Notes: generated by a model from the sequence alone, not told the origin. Positions 1 through 18,000 are shown, numbered from the stretch's first letter. The stretch: 64,000 nt of DNA from Microglena sp. YARC (GCA_022414725.1 CM039466.1:31224430-31288429), one strand, 5' to 3'. Program-made: numbers and translations.

Positions 1-3000
1 CAACACACCCTAACCACACCCAACCCTAACCCCACCCAACCAACCCTACCTCACCCCACCCTAACACCCTAACCCAAACACACCCTAACCCACCCAACCC
101 TAACCCACCCAACCCAACCCTACCTTCACCCCACCCCTAAACCCAACAACCCACCCTAACCCACCCAACACCCTAACCCACCCAACCCAAACCCTACCTC
201 ACCCCACCCTAACCCACCCACACACCCACCCACCCTAACCCACCCAACCCTAACCCACCCAACCCAACCCTACCTCACCCCACCCTAACCCAACACACCC
301 TAACCCACCCAACCCTAACCCACCCAACCCAACCCTACCTCACCCCACCCTAACCAACACACCCTAACCCACCCAACCCTAACCCACCCAACCCAACCCT
401 ACCTCACCCCACCCTAACCCAACACACCCTAACCCACCCAACCCTAACCCACCCAACCCAACCCTACCTCACCCCACCCTAACCCAACACACCTAACCCA
501 CCCAACCCTAACCCACCCAACCCAACCCTACCTCACCCCACCCTAACCCAACACACCCTAACCCACCCAACCCTAACCCACCCAACCCAACCCTACCTCA
601 CCCCCACCCTAACCCAACACACCCTAACCCACCCAACCCTAACCCACCCAACCCAACCCTACCTCACCCCACCCTAACCCAACACACCCTAACCCACCCA
701 ACCCTAACCCACCCAACCCAACCCTACCTCACCCCACCCTAACCCAACACACCCTAACCCACCCAACCCTAACCCACCCAACCCAACCCTACCTCACCCC
801 ACCCTAACCCAACACACCCTAACCCACCCAACCCTAACCCACCCAACCCAACCCTACCTCACCCCACCCTAACCCAACACACCCTAACCCACCCAACCCT
901 AACCCACCCAACCCAACCCTACCTCACCCCACCCTAACCCAACACACCCTAACCCACCCAACCCTAACCCACCCAACCCAACCCTACCTCACCCCACCCT
1001 AACCCAACACACCCTAACCCACCCAACCCTAACCCACCCAACCCAACCCTACCTCACCCCACCCTAACCCAACACACCCTAACCCACCCAACCCTAACCC
1101 ACCCAACCCAACCCTACCTCACCCCACCCTAACCCAACACACCCTAACCCACCCAACCCTAACCCACCCAACCCAACCCTACCTCACCCCACCCTAACCC
1201 AACACACCCTAACCCACCCAACCCTAACCCACCCAACCCAACCCTACCTCACCCCACCCTAACCCAACACACCCTAACCCACCCAACCCTAACCCACCCA
1301 ACCCAACCCTACCTCACCCACCCTAACCCAACACACCCTAACCCACCCAACCCTAACCCACCCAACCCAACCCTACCTCACCCCACCCTAACCCAACACA
1401 CCCTAACCCACCCAACCCTAACCCACCCAACCCAACCCTACCTCACCCCACCCTAACCCAACACACCCTAACCCACCCAACCCTAACCCACCCAACCCAA
1501 CCCTACCTCACCCCACCCTAACCCAACACACCCTAACCCACCCAACCCTAACCCACCCAACCCAACCCTACCTCACCCCACCCTAACCCAACACACCCTA
1601 ACCCACCCAACCCTAACCCACCCAACCCAACCCTACCTCACCCCACCCTAACCCAACACACCCTAACCCACCCAACCCTAACCCACCCAAACCCAACCCT
1701 ACCTCACCCCACCCTAACCCAACACACCCTAACCCACCCAACCCTAACCCACCCAACCCAACCCTACCTCACCCCACCCTAACCCAACACACCCTAACCC
1801 ACCCAACCCTAACCCACCCAACCCAACCCTACCTCACCCCACCCTAACCCAACACACCCTAACCCACCCAACCCTAACCCACCCAACCCAACCCTACCTC
1901 ACCCCACCCTAACCCAACACACCCTAACCCACCCAACCCTAACCCACCCAACCCAACCCTACCTCACCCCACCCTAACCCAACACACCCTAACCCACCCA
2001 ACCCTAACCCACCCAACCCAACCCTACCTCACCCCACCCTAACCCAACACACCCTAACCCACCCAACCCTAACCCACCCAACCCAACCCTACCTCACCCC
2101 ACCCTAACCCAACACACCCTAACCCACCCAACCCTAACCCACCCAACCCAACCCTACCTCACCCCACCCTAACCCAACACACCCTAACCCACCCAACCCT
2201 AACCCACCCAACCCAACCCTACCTCACCCCACCCTAACCCAACACACCCTAACCCACCCAACCCTAACCCACCCAACCCAACCCTACCTCACCCCACCCT
2301 AACCCAACACACCCTAACCCACCCAACCCTAACCCACCCAACCCAACCCTACCTCACCCCACCCTAACCCAACACACCCTAACCCACCCAACCCTAACCC
2401 ACCCAACCCAACCCTACCTCACCCCACCCTAACCCAACACACCCTAACCCACCCAACCCTAACCCACCCAACCCAACCCTACCTCACCCCACCCTAACCC
2501 AACACACCCTAACCCACCCAACCCTAACCCACCCAACCCAACCCTACCTCACCCCACCCTAACCCAACACACCCTAACCCACCCAACCCAACCCTACCTC
2601 ACCCCACCCTAACCCAACACACCCTAACCCACCCAACCCTAACCCACCCAACCCAACCCTACCTCACCCCACCCTAACCCAACACACCCTAACCCACCCA
2701 ACCCTAACCCACCCAACCCAACCCTACCTCACCCCACCCTAACCCAACACACCCTAACCCACCCAACCCTAACCCACCCAACCCAACCCTACCTCACCCC
2801 ACCCTAACCCAACACACCCTAACCCACCCAACCCTAACCCACCCAACCCAACCCTACCTCACCCCACCCTAACCCAACACACCCTAACCCACCCAACCCT
2901 AACCCACCCAACCCAACCCTACCTCACCCCACCCTAACCCAACACACCCTAACCCACCCAACCCTAACCCACCCAACCCAACCCTACCTCACCCCACCCT

Positions 3001-6000
3001 AACCCAACACACCCTAACCCACCCAACCCTAACCCACCCAACCCAACCCTACCTCACCCCACCCTAACCCAACACACCCTAACCCACCCAACCCTAACCC
3101 ACCCAACCCAACCCTACCTCACCCCACCCTAACCCAACACACCCTAACCCACCCAACCCTAACCCACCCAACCCAACCCTACCTCACCCCACCCTAACCC
3201 AACACACCCTAACCCACCCAACCCTAACCCACCCAACCCAACCCTACCTCACCCCACCCTAACCCAACACACCCTAACCCACCCAACCCTAACCCACCCA
3301 ACCCAACCCTACCTCACCCCACCCTAACCCAACACACCCTAACCCACCCAACCCTAACCCACCCAACCCAACCCTACCTCACCCCACCCTAACCCAACAC
3401 ACCCTAACCCACCCAACCCTAACCCACCCAACCCAACCCTACCTCACCCCACCCTAACCCAACACACCCTAACCCACCCAACCCTAACCCACCCAACCCA
3501 ACCCTACCTCACCCCACCCTAACCCAACACACCCTAACCCACCCAACCCTAACCCACCCAACCCAACCCTACCTCACCCCACCCTAACCCAACACACCCT
3601 AACCCACCCAACCCTAACCCACCCAACCCAACCCTACCTCACCCCACCCTAACCTAACCCACCCAACCCACCCAACCCAACCCTACCTCACCCCACCCTA
3701 ACCCAACACACCCTAACCCACCCAACCCTAACCCACCCAACCCAACCCTACCTCACCCCACCCTAACCCAACACACCCTAACCCACCCAACCCTAACCCA
3801 CCCAACCCAACCCTACCTCACCCCACCCTAACCCAACACACCCTAACCCACCCAACCCTAACCCACCCAACCCAACCCTACCTCACCCCACCCTAACCCA
3901 ACACACCCTAACCCACCCAACCCTAACCCACCCAACCCAACCCTACCTCACCCCACCCTAACCCAACACACCCTAACCCACCCAACCCTAACCCACCCAA
4001 CCCAACCCTACCTCACCCCACCCTAACCCAACACACCCTAACCCACCCAACCCTAACCCACCCAACCCAACCCTACCTCACCCCACCCTAACCCAACACA
4101 CCCTAACCCACCCAACCCTAACCCACCCAACCCAACCCTACCTCACCCCACCCTAACCCAACACACCCTAACCCACCCAACCCTAACCCACCCAACCCAA
4201 CCCTACCTCACCCCACCCTAACCCAACACCCACCCAACCCTAACCCACCCAACCCAACCCTACCCTAACCCAACACACCCTAACCCACCCAACCCTAACC
4301 CACCCAACCCAACCCTACCTCACCCCACCCTAACCCAACACACCCTAACCCACCCAACCCTAACCCACCCAACCCAACCCTACCTCACCCCACCCTAACC
4401 CAACACACCCTAACCCACCCAACCCAACCCTACCTCACCCCACCCTAACCCAACACACCCTAACCCACCCAACCCTAACCCACCCAACCCAACCCTACCT
4501 CACCCCACCCTAACCCAACACACCCTAACCCACCCAACCCTAACCCACCCAACCCAACCCTACCTCACCCCACCCTAACCCAACACACCCTAACCCACCC
4601 AACCCTAACCCACCCAACCCAACCCTACCTCACCCCACCCTAACCCAACACACCCTAACCCACCCAACCCTAACCCACCCAACCCAACCCTACCTCACCC
4701 CACCCTAACCCAACACACCCTAACCCACCCAACCCTAACCCACCCAACCCAACCCTACCTCACCCCACCCTAACCCAACACACCCTAACCCACCCAACCC
4801 TAACCCACCCAACCCAACCCTACCTCACCCCACCCTAACCCAACACACCCTAACCCACCCAACCCTAACCCACCCAACCCAACCCTACCTCACCCCACCC
4901 TAACCCAACACACCCTAACCCACCCAACCCTAACCCACCCAACCCAACCCTACCTCACCCCACCCTAACCCAACACACCCTAACCCACCCAACCCTAACC
5001 CACCCAACCCAACCCTACCTCACCCCACCCTAACCCAACACACCCTAACCCACCCAACCCTAACCCACCCAACCCAACCCTACCTCACCCCACCCTAACC
5101 CAACACACCCTAACCCACCCAACCCTAACCCACCCAACCCAACCCTACCTCACCCCACCCTAACCCAACACACCCTAACCCACCCAACCCTAACCCACCC
5201 AACCCTAACCCACCCAACCCAACCCTAACCCACCCAACCCTAACCCACCCAACCCAACCCTACCTCACCCCACCCTAACCCACCCTAACCCACCCAACCC
5301 AACCCTACCTCACCCCACCCTAACCCAACACACCCTAACCCACCCAACCCTAACCCACCCAACCCAACCCTAACCCTACCTCACCCCACCCTAACCCAAC
5401 ACACCCTAACCCACCCAACCCTAACCCACCCAACCCAACCCTACCTCACCCCACCCTAACCCAACACACCCTAACCCACCCAACCCTAACCCACCCAACC
5501 CAACCCTACCTCACCCCACCCTAACCCAACACACCCTAACCCACCCAACCCTAACCCACCCAACCCAACCCTACCTCACCCCACCCTAACCCAACACACC
5601 CTAACCCACCCAACCCTAACCCACCCAACCCAACCCTACCTCACCCCACCCTAACCCAACACACCCTAACCCACCCAACCCTAACCCACCCAACCCAACC
5701 CTACCTCACCCCACCCTAACCCAACACACCCTAACCCACCCAACCCTAACCCACCCAACCCAACCCTACCTCACCCCACCCTAACCCAACACACCCTAAC
5801 CCACCCAACCCTAACCCACCCAACCCAACCCTACCTCACCCCACCCTAACCCAACACACCCTAACCCACCCAACCCAACCCAACCCTACCTCACCCCACC
5901 CTAACCCAACACACCCTAACCCACCCAACCCTAACCCACCCAACCCAACCCTACCTCACCCCACCCTAACCCAACACACCCTAACCCACCCAACCCTAAC

Positions 6001-9000
6001 CCACCCAACCCAACCCTACCTCACCCCACCCTAACCCAACACACCCTAACCCACCCAACCCTAACCCACCCAACCCAACCCTACCTCACCCCACCCTAAC
6101 CCAACACACCCTAACCCACCCAACCCTAACCCACCCAACCCAACCCTACCTCACCCCACCCTAACCCAACACACCCTAACCCACCCAACCCTAACCCACC
6201 CAACCCAACCCTACCTCACCCCACCCTAACCCAACACACCCTAACCCACCCAACCCTAACCCACCCAACCCAACCCTACCTCACCCCACCCTAACCCAAC
6301 ACACCCTAACCCACCCAACCCTAACCCACCCAACCCAACCCTACCTCACCCCACCCTAACCCAACACACCCTAACCCACCCAACCCTAACCCACCCAACC
6401 CAACCCTACCTCACCCCACCCTAACCCAACACACCCTAACCCACCCAACCCTAACCCACCCAACCCAACCCTACCTCACCCCACCCTAACCCAACACACC
6501 CTAACCCACCCAACCCTAACCCACCCAACCCAACCCTACCTCACCCCACCCTAACCCAACACACCCTAACCCACCCAACCCTAACCCACCCAACCCAACC
6601 CTACCTCACCCCACCCTAACCCAACACACCCTAACCCACCCAACCCTAACCCACCCAACCCAACCCTACCTCACCCCACCCTAACCCAACACACCCTAAC
6701 CCACCCAACCCTAACCCACCCAACCCAACCCTACCTCACCCCACCCTAACCCAACACACCCTAACCCACCCAACCCTAACCCACCCAACCCAACCCTACC
6801 TCACCCCACCCTAACCCAACACACCCTAACCCACCCAACCCTAACCCACCCAACCCAACCCTACCTCACCCCACCCTAACCCAACACACCCTAACCCACC
6901 CAACCCTAACCCACCCAACCCAACCCTACCTCACCCCACCCTAACCCAACACACCCTAACCCACCCAACCCTAACCCACCCAACCCAACCCTACCTCACC
7001 CCACCCTAACCCAACACACCCTAACCCACCCAACCCTAACCCACCCAACCCAACCCTACCTCACCCCACCCTAACCCAACACACCCTAACCCACCCAACC
7101 CTAACCCACCCAACCCAACCCTACCTCACCCCACCCTAACCCAACACACCCTAACCCACCCAACCCTAACCCACCCAACCCAACCCTACCTCACCCCACC
7201 CTAACCCAACACACCCTAACCCACCCAACCCTAACCCACCCAACCCAACCCTACCTCACCCCACCCTAACCCAACACACCCTAACCCACCCAACCCTAAC
7301 CCACCCAACCCAACCCTACCTCACCCCACCCTAACCCAACACACCCTAACCCACCCAACCCTAACCCACCCAACCCAACCCTACCTCACCCCACCCTAAC
7401 CCAACACACCCTAACCCACCCAACCCTAACCCACCCAACCCAACCCTACCTCACCCCACCCTAACCCAACACACCCTAACCCACCCAACCCTAACCCACC
7501 CAACCCAACCCTACCTCACCCCACCCTAACCCAACACACCCTAACCCACCCAACCCTAACCCACCCAACCCAACCCTACCTCACCCCACCCTAACCCAAC
7601 ACACCCTAACCCACCCAACCCTAACCCACCCAACCCAACCCTACCTCACCCCACCCTAACCCAACACACCCTAACCCACCCAACCCTAACCCACCCAACC
7701 CAACCCTACCTCACCCCACCCTAACCCAACACACCCTAACCCACCCAACCCTAACCCACCCAACCCAACCCTACCTCACCCCACCCTAACCCAACACACC
7801 CTAACCCACCCAACCCTAACCCACCCAACCCAACCCTACCTCACCCCACCCTAACCCAACACACCCTAACCCACCCAACCCTAACCCACCCAACCCAACC
7901 CTACCTCACCCCACCCTAACCCAACACACCCTAACCCACCCAACCCTAACCCACCCAACCCAACCCTACCTCACCCCACCCTAACCCAACACACCCTAAC
8001 CCACCCAACCCTAACCCACCCAACCCAACCCTACCTCACCCCACCCTAACCCAACACACCCTAACCCACCCAACCCTAACCCACCCAACCCAACCCTACC
8101 TCACCCCACCCTAACCCAACACACCCTAACCCACCCAACCCTAACCCACCCAACCCAACCCTACCTCACCCCACCCTAACCCAACACACCCTAACCCACC
8201 CAACCCTAACCCACCCAACCCAACCCTACCTCACCCCACCCTAACCCAACACACCCTAACCCACCCAACCCTAACCCACCCAACCCAACCCTACCTCACC
8301 CCACCCTAACCCAACACACCCTAACCCACCCAACCCTAACCCACCCAACCCAACCCTACCTCACCCCACCCTAACCCAACACACCCTAACCCACCCAACC
8401 CTAACCCACCCAACCCAACCCTACCTCACCCCACCCTAACCCAACACACCCTAACCCACCCAACCCTAACCCACCCAACCCAACCCTACCTCACCCCACC
8501 CTAACCCAACACACCCTAACCCACCCAACCCTAACCCACCCAACCCAACCCTACCTCACCCCACCCTAACCCAACACACCCTAACCCACCCAACCCTAAC
8601 CCACCCAACCCAACCCTACCTCACCCCACCCTAACCCAACACACCCTAACCCACCCAACCCTAACCCACCCAACCCAACCCTACCTCACCCCACCCTAAC
8701 CCAACACACCCTAACCCACCCAACCCTAACCCACCCAACCCAACCCTACCTCACCCCACCCTAACCCACCCAACCCAACCCTACCTCACCCCACCCTAAC
8801 CCAACACACCCTAACCCACCCAACCCTAACCCACCCAACCCAACCCTACCTCACCCCACCCTAACCCAACACACCCTAACCCACCCAACCCTAACCCACC
8901 CAACCCAACCCTACCTCACCCCACCCTAACCCAACACACCCTAACCCACCCAACCCTAACCCACCCAACCCAACCCTACCTCACCCCACCCTAACCCAAC

Positions 9001-12000
9001 ACACCCTAACCCACCCAACCCTAACCCACCCAACCCAACCCTACCTCACCCCACCCTAACCCAACACACCCTAACCCACCCAACCCTAACCCACCCAACC
9101 CAACCCTACCTCACCCCACCCTAACCCAACACACCCTAACCCACCCAACCCTAACCCACCCAACCCAACCCTACCTCACCCCACCCTAACCCAACACACC
9201 CTAACCCACCCAACCCTAACCCACCCAACCCAACCCTACCTCACCCCACCCTAACCCAACACACCCTAACCCACCCAACCCTAACCCACCCAACCCAACC
9301 CTACCTCACCCCACCCTAACCCAACACACCCTAACCCACCCAACCCTAACCCACCCAACCCAACCCTACCTCACCCCACCCTAACCCAACACACCCTAAC
9401 CCACCCAACCCTAACCCACCCAACCCAACCCTACCTCACCCCACCCTAACCCAACACACCCTAACCCACCCAACCCTAACCCACCCAACCCAACCCTACC
9501 TCACCCCACCCTAACCCAACACACCCTAACCCACCCAACCCTAACCCACCCAACCCAACCCTACCTCACCCCACCCTAACCCAACACACCCTAACCCACC
9601 CAACCCTAACCCACCCAACCCAACCCTACCTCACCCCACCCTAACCCAACACACCCTAACCCACCCAACCCTAACCCACCCAACCCAACCCTACCTCACC
9701 CCACCCTAACCCAACACACCCTAACCCACCCAACCCTAACCCACCCAACCCAACCCTACCTCACCCCACCCTAACCCAACACACCCTAACCCACCCAACC
9801 CTAACCCACCCAACCCAACCCTACCTCACCCCACCCTAACCCAACACACCCTAACCCACCCAACCCTAACCCACCCAACCCAACCCTACCTCACCCCACC
9901 CTAACCCAACACACCCTAACCCACCCAACCCTAACCCACCCAACCCAACCCTACCTCACCCCACCCTAACCCAACACACCCTAACCCACCCAACCCTAAC
10001 CCACCCAACCCAACCCTACCTCACCCCACCCTAACCCAACACACCCTAACCCACCCAACCCTAACCCACCCAACCCAACCCTACCTCACCCCACCCTAAC
10101 CCAACACACCCTAACCCACCCAACCCTAACCCACCCAACCCAACCCTACCTCACCCCACCCTAACCCAACACACCCTAACCCACCCAACCCTAACCCACC
10201 CAACCCAACCCTACCTCACCCCACCCTAACCCAACACACCCTAACCCACCCAACCCTAACCCACCCAACCCAACCCTACCTCACCCCACCCTAACCCAAC
10301 ACACCCTAACCCACCCAACCCTAACCCACCCAACCCAACCCTACCTCACCCCACCCTAACCCAACACACCCTAACCCACCCAACCCTAACCCACCCAACC
10401 CAACCCTACCTCACCCCACCCTAACCCAACACACCCTAACCCACCCAACCCTAACCCACCCAACCCAACCCTACCTCACCCCACCCTAACCCAACACACC
10501 CTAACCCACCCAACCCTAACCCACCCAACCCAACCCTACCTCACCCCACCCTAACCCAACACACCCTAACCCACCCAACCCTAACCCACCCAACCCAACC
10601 CTACCTCACCCCACCCTAACCCAACACACCCTAACCCACCCAACCCTAACCCACCCAACCCAACCCTACCTCACCCCACCCTAACCCAACACACCCTAAC
10701 CCACCCAACCCTAACCCACCCAACCCAACCCTACCTCACCCCACCCTAACCCAACACACCCTAACCCACCCAACCCTAACCCACCCAACCCAACCCTACC
10801 TCACCCCACCCTAACCCAACACACCCTAACCCACCCAACCCTAACCCACCCAACCCAACCCTACCTCACCCCACCCTAACCCAACACACCCTAACCCACC
10901 CAACCCTAACCCACCCAACCCAACCCTACCTCACCCCACCCTAACCCAACACACCCTAACCCACCCAACCCTAACCCACCCAACCCAACCCTACCTCACC
11001 CCACCCTAACCCAACACACCCTAACCCACCCAACCCTAACCCACCCAACCCAACCCTACCTCACCCCACCCTAACCCAACACACCCTAACCCACCCAACC
11101 CTAACCCACCCAACCCAACCCTACCTCACCCCACCCTAACCCAACACACCCTAACCCACCCAACCCTAACCCACCCAACCCAACCCTACCTCACCCCACC
11201 CTAACCCAACACACCCTAACCCACCCAACCCTAACCCACCCAACCCTACCTCACCCCACCCTAACCCAACACACCCTAACCCACCCAACCCTAACCCACC
11301 CAACCCAACCCTACCTCACCCCACCCTAACCCAACACACCCTAACCCACCCAACCCTAACCCACCCAACCCAACCCTACCTCACCCCACCCTAACCCAAC
11401 ACACCCTAACCCACCCAACCCTAACCCACCCAACCCAACCCTACCTCACCCCACCCTAACCCAACACACCCTAACCCACCCAACCCTAACCCACCCAACC
11501 CAACCCTACCTCACCCCACCCTAACCCAACACACCCTAACCCACCCAACCCTAACCCACCCAACCCAACCCTACCTCACCCCACCCTAACCCAACACACC
11601 CTAACCCACCCAACCCTAACCCACCCAACCCAACCCTACCTCACCCCACCCTAACCCAACACACCCTAACCCACCCAACCCTAACCCACCCAACCCAACC
11701 CTACCTCACCCCACCCTAACCCAACACACCCTAACCCACCCAACCCTAACCCACCCAACCCAACCCTAACCCACCCAACCCAACCCTACCTCACCCCACC
11801 CTAACCCAACACACCCTAACCCACCCAACCCTAACCCACCCAACCCAACCCTACCTCACCCCACCCTAACCCAACACACCCTAACCCACCCAACCCTAAC
11901 CCACCCAACCCAACCCTACCTCACCCCACCCTAACCCAACACACCCTAACCCACCCAACCCTAACCCACCCAACCCAACCCTACCTCACCCCACCCTAAC

Positions 12001-15000
12001 CCAACACACCCTAACCCACCCAACCCTAACCCACCCAACCCAACCCTACCTCACCCCACCCTAACCCAACACACCCTAACCCACCCAACCCTAACCCACC
12101 CAACCCAACCCTACCTCACCCCACCCTAACCCAACACACCCTAACCCACCCAACCCTAACCCACCCAACCCAACCCTACCTCACCCCACCCTAACCCAAC
12201 ACACCCTAACCCACCCAACCCTAACCCACCCAACCCAACCCTACCTCACCCCACCCTAACCCAACACACCCTAACCCACCCAACCCTAACCCACCCAACC
12301 CAACCCTACCTCACCCCACCCTAACCCAACACACCCTAACCCACCCAACCCTAACCCACCCAACCCAACCCTACCTCACCCCACCCTAACCCAACACACC
12401 CTAACCCACCCAACCCTAACCCACCCAACCCAACCCTACCTCACCCCACCCTAACCCAACACACCCTAACCCACCCAACCCTAACCCACCCAACCCAACC
12501 CTACCTCACCCCACCCTAACCCAACACACCCTAACCCACCCAACCCTAACCCACCCAACCCAACCCTACCTCACCCCACCCTAACCCAACACACCCTAAC
12601 CCACCCAACCCTAACCCACCCAACCCAACCCTACCTCACCCCACCCTAACCCAACACACCCTAACCCACCCAACCCTAACCCACCCAACCCAACCCTACC
12701 TCACCCCACCCTAACCCAACACACCCTAACCCACCCAACCCTAACCCACCCACCCAACCCTACCTCACCCCACCCTAACCCAACACACCCTAACCCACCC
12801 AACCCTAACCCACCCAACCCAACCCTACCTCACCCCACCCTAACCCAACACACCCTAACCCACCCAACCCTAACCCACCCAACCCAACCCTACCTCACCC
12901 CACCCTAACCCAACACACCCTAACCCACCCAACCCTAACCCACCCAACCCAACCCTACCTCACCCCACCCTAACCCAACACACCCAACCCTAACCCACCC
13001 AACCCAACCCTACCTCACCCCACCCTAACCCAACACACCCTAACCCACCCAACCCTAACCCACCCAACCCAACCCTACCTCACCCCACCCTAACCCAACA
13101 CACCCTAACCCACCCAACCCTAACCCACCCAACCCACCCAACCCAACCCTACCTCACCCCACCCTAACCCAACACACCCTAACCCACCCAACCCTAACCC
13201 ACCCAACCCAACCCTACCTCACCCCACCCTAACCCAACACACCCTAACCCACCCAACCCTAACCCACCCAACCCAACCCTACCTCACCCCACCCTAACCC
13301 AACACACCCTAACCCACCCAACCCTAACCCACCCAACCCAACCCTACCTCACCCCACCCTAACCCAACACACCCTAACCCACCCAACCCTAACCCACCCA
13401 ACCCAACCCTACCTCACCCCACCCTAACCCAACACACCCTAACCCACCCAACCCTAACCCACCCAACCCAACCCTACCTCACCCCACCCTAACCCAACAC
13501 ACCCTAACCCACCCAACCCTAACCCACCCAACCCAACCCTACCTCACCCCACCCTAACCCAACACACCCTAACCCACCCTAACCCACCCAACCCAACCCT
13601 ACCTCACCCCACCCTAACCCAACACACCCTAACCCACCCAACCCTAACCCACCCAACCCAACCCTACCTCACCCCACCCTAACCCAACACACCCTAACCC
13701 ACCCAACCCTAACCCACCCAACCCAACCCTACCTCACCCCACCCTAACCCAACACACCCTAACCCACCCAACCCTAACCCACCCAACCCAACCCTACCTC
13801 ACCCCACCCTAACCCAACACACCCTAACCCACCCAACCCTAACCCACCCAACCCAACCCTACCTCACCCCACCCTAACCCAACACACCCTAACCCACCCA
13901 ACCCTAACCCACCCAACCCAACCCTACCTCACCCCACCCTAACCCAACACACCCTAACCCACCCAACCCTAACCCACCCAACCCAACCCTACCTCACCCC
14001 ACCCTAACCCAACACACCCTAACCCACCCAACCCTAACCCACCCAACCCAACCCTACCTCACCCCACCCTAACCCAACACACCCTAACCCACCCAACCCT
14101 AACCCACCCAACCCAACCCTACCTCACCCCACCCTAACCCAACACACCCTAACCCACCCAACCCTAACCCACCCAACCCAACCCTACCTCACCCCACCCT
14201 AACCCAACACACCCTAACCCACCCAACCCTAACCCACCCAACCCAACCCTACCTCACCCCACCCTAACCCAACACACCCTAACCCACCCAACCCTAACCC
14301 ACCCAACCCAACCCTACCTCACCCCACCCTAACCCAACACACCCTAACCCACCCAACCCTAACCCACCCAACCCAACCCTACCTCACCCCACCCTAACCC
14401 AACACACCCTAACCCACCCAACCCTAACCCACCCAACCCAACCCTACCTCACCCCACCCTAACCCAACACACCCTAACCCACCCAACCCTAACCCACCCA
14501 ACCCAACCCTACCTCACCCCACCCTAACCCAACACACCCTAACCCACCCAACCCTAACCCACCCAACCCAACCCTACCTCACCCCACCCTAACCCAACAC
14601 ACCCTAACCCACCCAACCCTAACCCACCCAACCCAACCCAACCCTACCTCACCCCACCCTAACCCAACACACCCTAACCCACCCAACCCTAACCCACCCA
14701 ACCCAACCCTAACCCACCCAACCCTAACCCACCCAACCCAACCCTACCTCACCCCACCCTAACCCAACACACCCTAACCCACCCAACCCTAACCCACCCA
14801 ACCCAACCCTACCTCACCCCACCCTAACCCAACACACCCTAACCCACCCAACCCTAACCCACCCAACCCAACCCTACCTCACCCCACCCTAACCCAACAC
14901 ACCCTAACCCACCCAACCCAACCCTACCTCACCCCACCCTAACCCAACACACCCTAACCCACCCAACCCTAACCCACCCAACCCAACCCTACCTCACCCC

Positions 15001-18000
15001 ACCCTAACCCAACACACCCTAACCCACCCAACCCTAACCCACCCAACCCAACCCTACCTCACCCCACACTAACCCAACACACCCTAACCCACCCAACCCT
15101 AACCCACCCAACCCAACCCTACCTCACCCCACCCTAACCCAACACACCCTAACCCACCCAACCCTAACCCACCCAACCCAACCCTACCTCACCCCACCCT
15201 AACCCAACACACCCTAACCCACCCAACCCTAACCCACCCAACCCAACCCTACCTCACCCCACCCTAACCCAACACACCCTAACCCACCCAACCCTAACCC
15301 ACCCAACCCAACCCTACCTCACCCCACCCTAACCCAACACACCCTAACCCACCCAACCCTAACCCACCCAACCCAACCCTACCTCACCCCACCCTAACCC
15401 AACACACCCTAACCCACCCAACCCTAACCCACCCAACCCAACCCTACCTCACCCCACCCTAACCCAACACACCCTAACCCACCCAACCCTAACCCACCCA
15501 ACCCAACCCTACCTCACCCCACCCTAACCCAACACACCCTAACCCACCCAACCCTAACCCACCCAACCCAACCCTACCTCACCCCACCCTAACCCAACAC
15601 ACCCTAACCCACCCAACCCTAACCCACCCAACCCAACCCTACCTCACCCCACCCTAACCCAACACACCCTAACCCACCCAACCCTAACCCACCCAACCCA
15701 ACCCTACCTCACCCCACCCTAACCCAACACACCCTAACCCACCCAACCCTAACCCACCCAACCCAACCCTACCTCACCCCACCCTAACCCAACACACCCT
15801 AACCCACCCAACCCTAACCCACCCAACCCAACCCTACCTCACCCCACCCTAACCCAACACACCCTAACCCACCCAACCCTAACCCACCCAACCCAACCCT
15901 ACCTCACCCCACCCTAACCCAACACACCCTAACCCACCCAACCCTAACCCACCCAACCCAACCCTACCTCACCCCACCCTAACCCAACACACCCTAACCC
16001 ACCCAACCCTAACCCACCCAACCCAACCCTACCTCACCCCACCCTAACCCAACACACCCTAACCCACCCAACCCTAACCCACCCAACCCAACCCTACCTC
16101 ACCCCACCCTAACCCAACACACCCTAACCCACCCAACCCAACCCTACCTCACCCCACCCTAACCCAACACACCCTAACCCACCCAACCCTAACCCACCCA
16201 ACCCAACCCTACCTCACCCCACCCTAACCCAACACACCCTAACCCACCCAACCCTAACCCACCCAACCCAACCCTACCTCACCCCACCCTAACCCAACAC
16301 ACCCTAACCCACCCAACCCTAACCCACCCAACCCAACCCTACCTCACCCCACCCTAACCCAACACACCCTAACCCACCCAACCCTAACCCACCCAACCCA
16401 ACCTACCTCACCCCACCCTAACCCAACACACCCTAACCCACCCAACCCTAACCCACCCAACCCAACCCTACCTCACCCCACCCTAACCCAACACACCCTA
16501 ACCCACCCAACCCTAACCCACCCAACCCAACCCTACCTCACCCCACCCTAACCCAACACACCCTAACCCACCCAACCCTAACCCACCCAACCCAACCCTA
16601 CCTCACCCCACCCTAACCCAACACACCCTAACCCACCCAACCCTAACCCACCCAACCCAACCCTACCTCACCCCACCCTAACCCAACACACCCTAACCCA
16701 CCCAACCCTAACCCACCCAACCCAACCCTACCTCACCCCACCCTAACCCAACACACCCTAACCCACCCAACCCTAACCCACCCAACCCAACCCTACCTCA
16801 CCCCACCCTAACCCAACACACCCTAACCCACCCAACCCTAACCCACCCAACCCAACCCTACCTCACCCCACCCTAACCCAACACACCCTAACCCACCCAA
16901 CCCTAACCCACCCAACCCTACCTCACCCCACCCTAACCCAACACACCCTAACCCACCCAACCCTAACCCACCCAACCCAACCCTACCTCACCCCACCCTA
17001 ACCCAACACACCCTAACCCACCCAACCCTAACCCACCCAACCCAACCCTACCTCACCCCACCCTAACCCAACACACCCTAACCCACCCAACCCTAACCCA
17101 CCCAACCCAACCCTACCTCACCCCACCCTAACCCAACACACCCTAACCCACCCAACCCTAACCCACCCAACCCAACCCTACCTCACCCCACCCTAACCCA
17201 ACACACCCTAACCCACCCAACCCTAACCCACCCAACCCAACCCTACCTCACCCCACCCTAACCCAACACACCCTAACCCACCCAACCCTAACCCACCCAA
17301 CCCAACCCTACCTCACCCCACCCTAACCCACCCAACCCTAACCCACCCAACCCAACCCTACCTCACCCCACCCTAACCCAACACACCCTAACCCACCCAA
17401 CCCTAACCCACCCAACCCAACCCTACCTCACCCCACCCTAACCCAACACACCCTAACCCACCCAACCCTAACCCACCCAACCCAACCCTACCTCACCCCA
17501 CCCTAACCCAACACACCCTAACCCACCCAACCCTAACCCACCCAACCCAACCCTACCTCACCCCACCCTAACCCAACACACCCTAACCCACCCAACCCTA
17601 ACCCACCCAACCCAACCCTACCTCACCCCACCCTAACCCAACACACCCTAACCCACCCAACCCTAACCCACCCAACCCAACCCTACCTCACCCCACCCTA
17701 ACCCAACACACCCTAACCCACCCAACCCTAACCCACCCAACCCAACCCTACCTCACCCCACCCTAACCCAACACACCCTAACCCACCCAACCCTAACCCA
17801 CCCAACCCAACCCTACCTCACCCCACCCTAACCCAACACACCCTAACCCACCCAACCCTAACCCACCCAACCCAACCCTACCTCACCCCACCCTAACCCA
17901 ACACACCCTAACCCACCCAACCCTAACCCACCCAACCCAACCCTACCTCCCACCCAACCCTAACCCACCCAACCCAACCCTAACCCACCCAACCCAACCC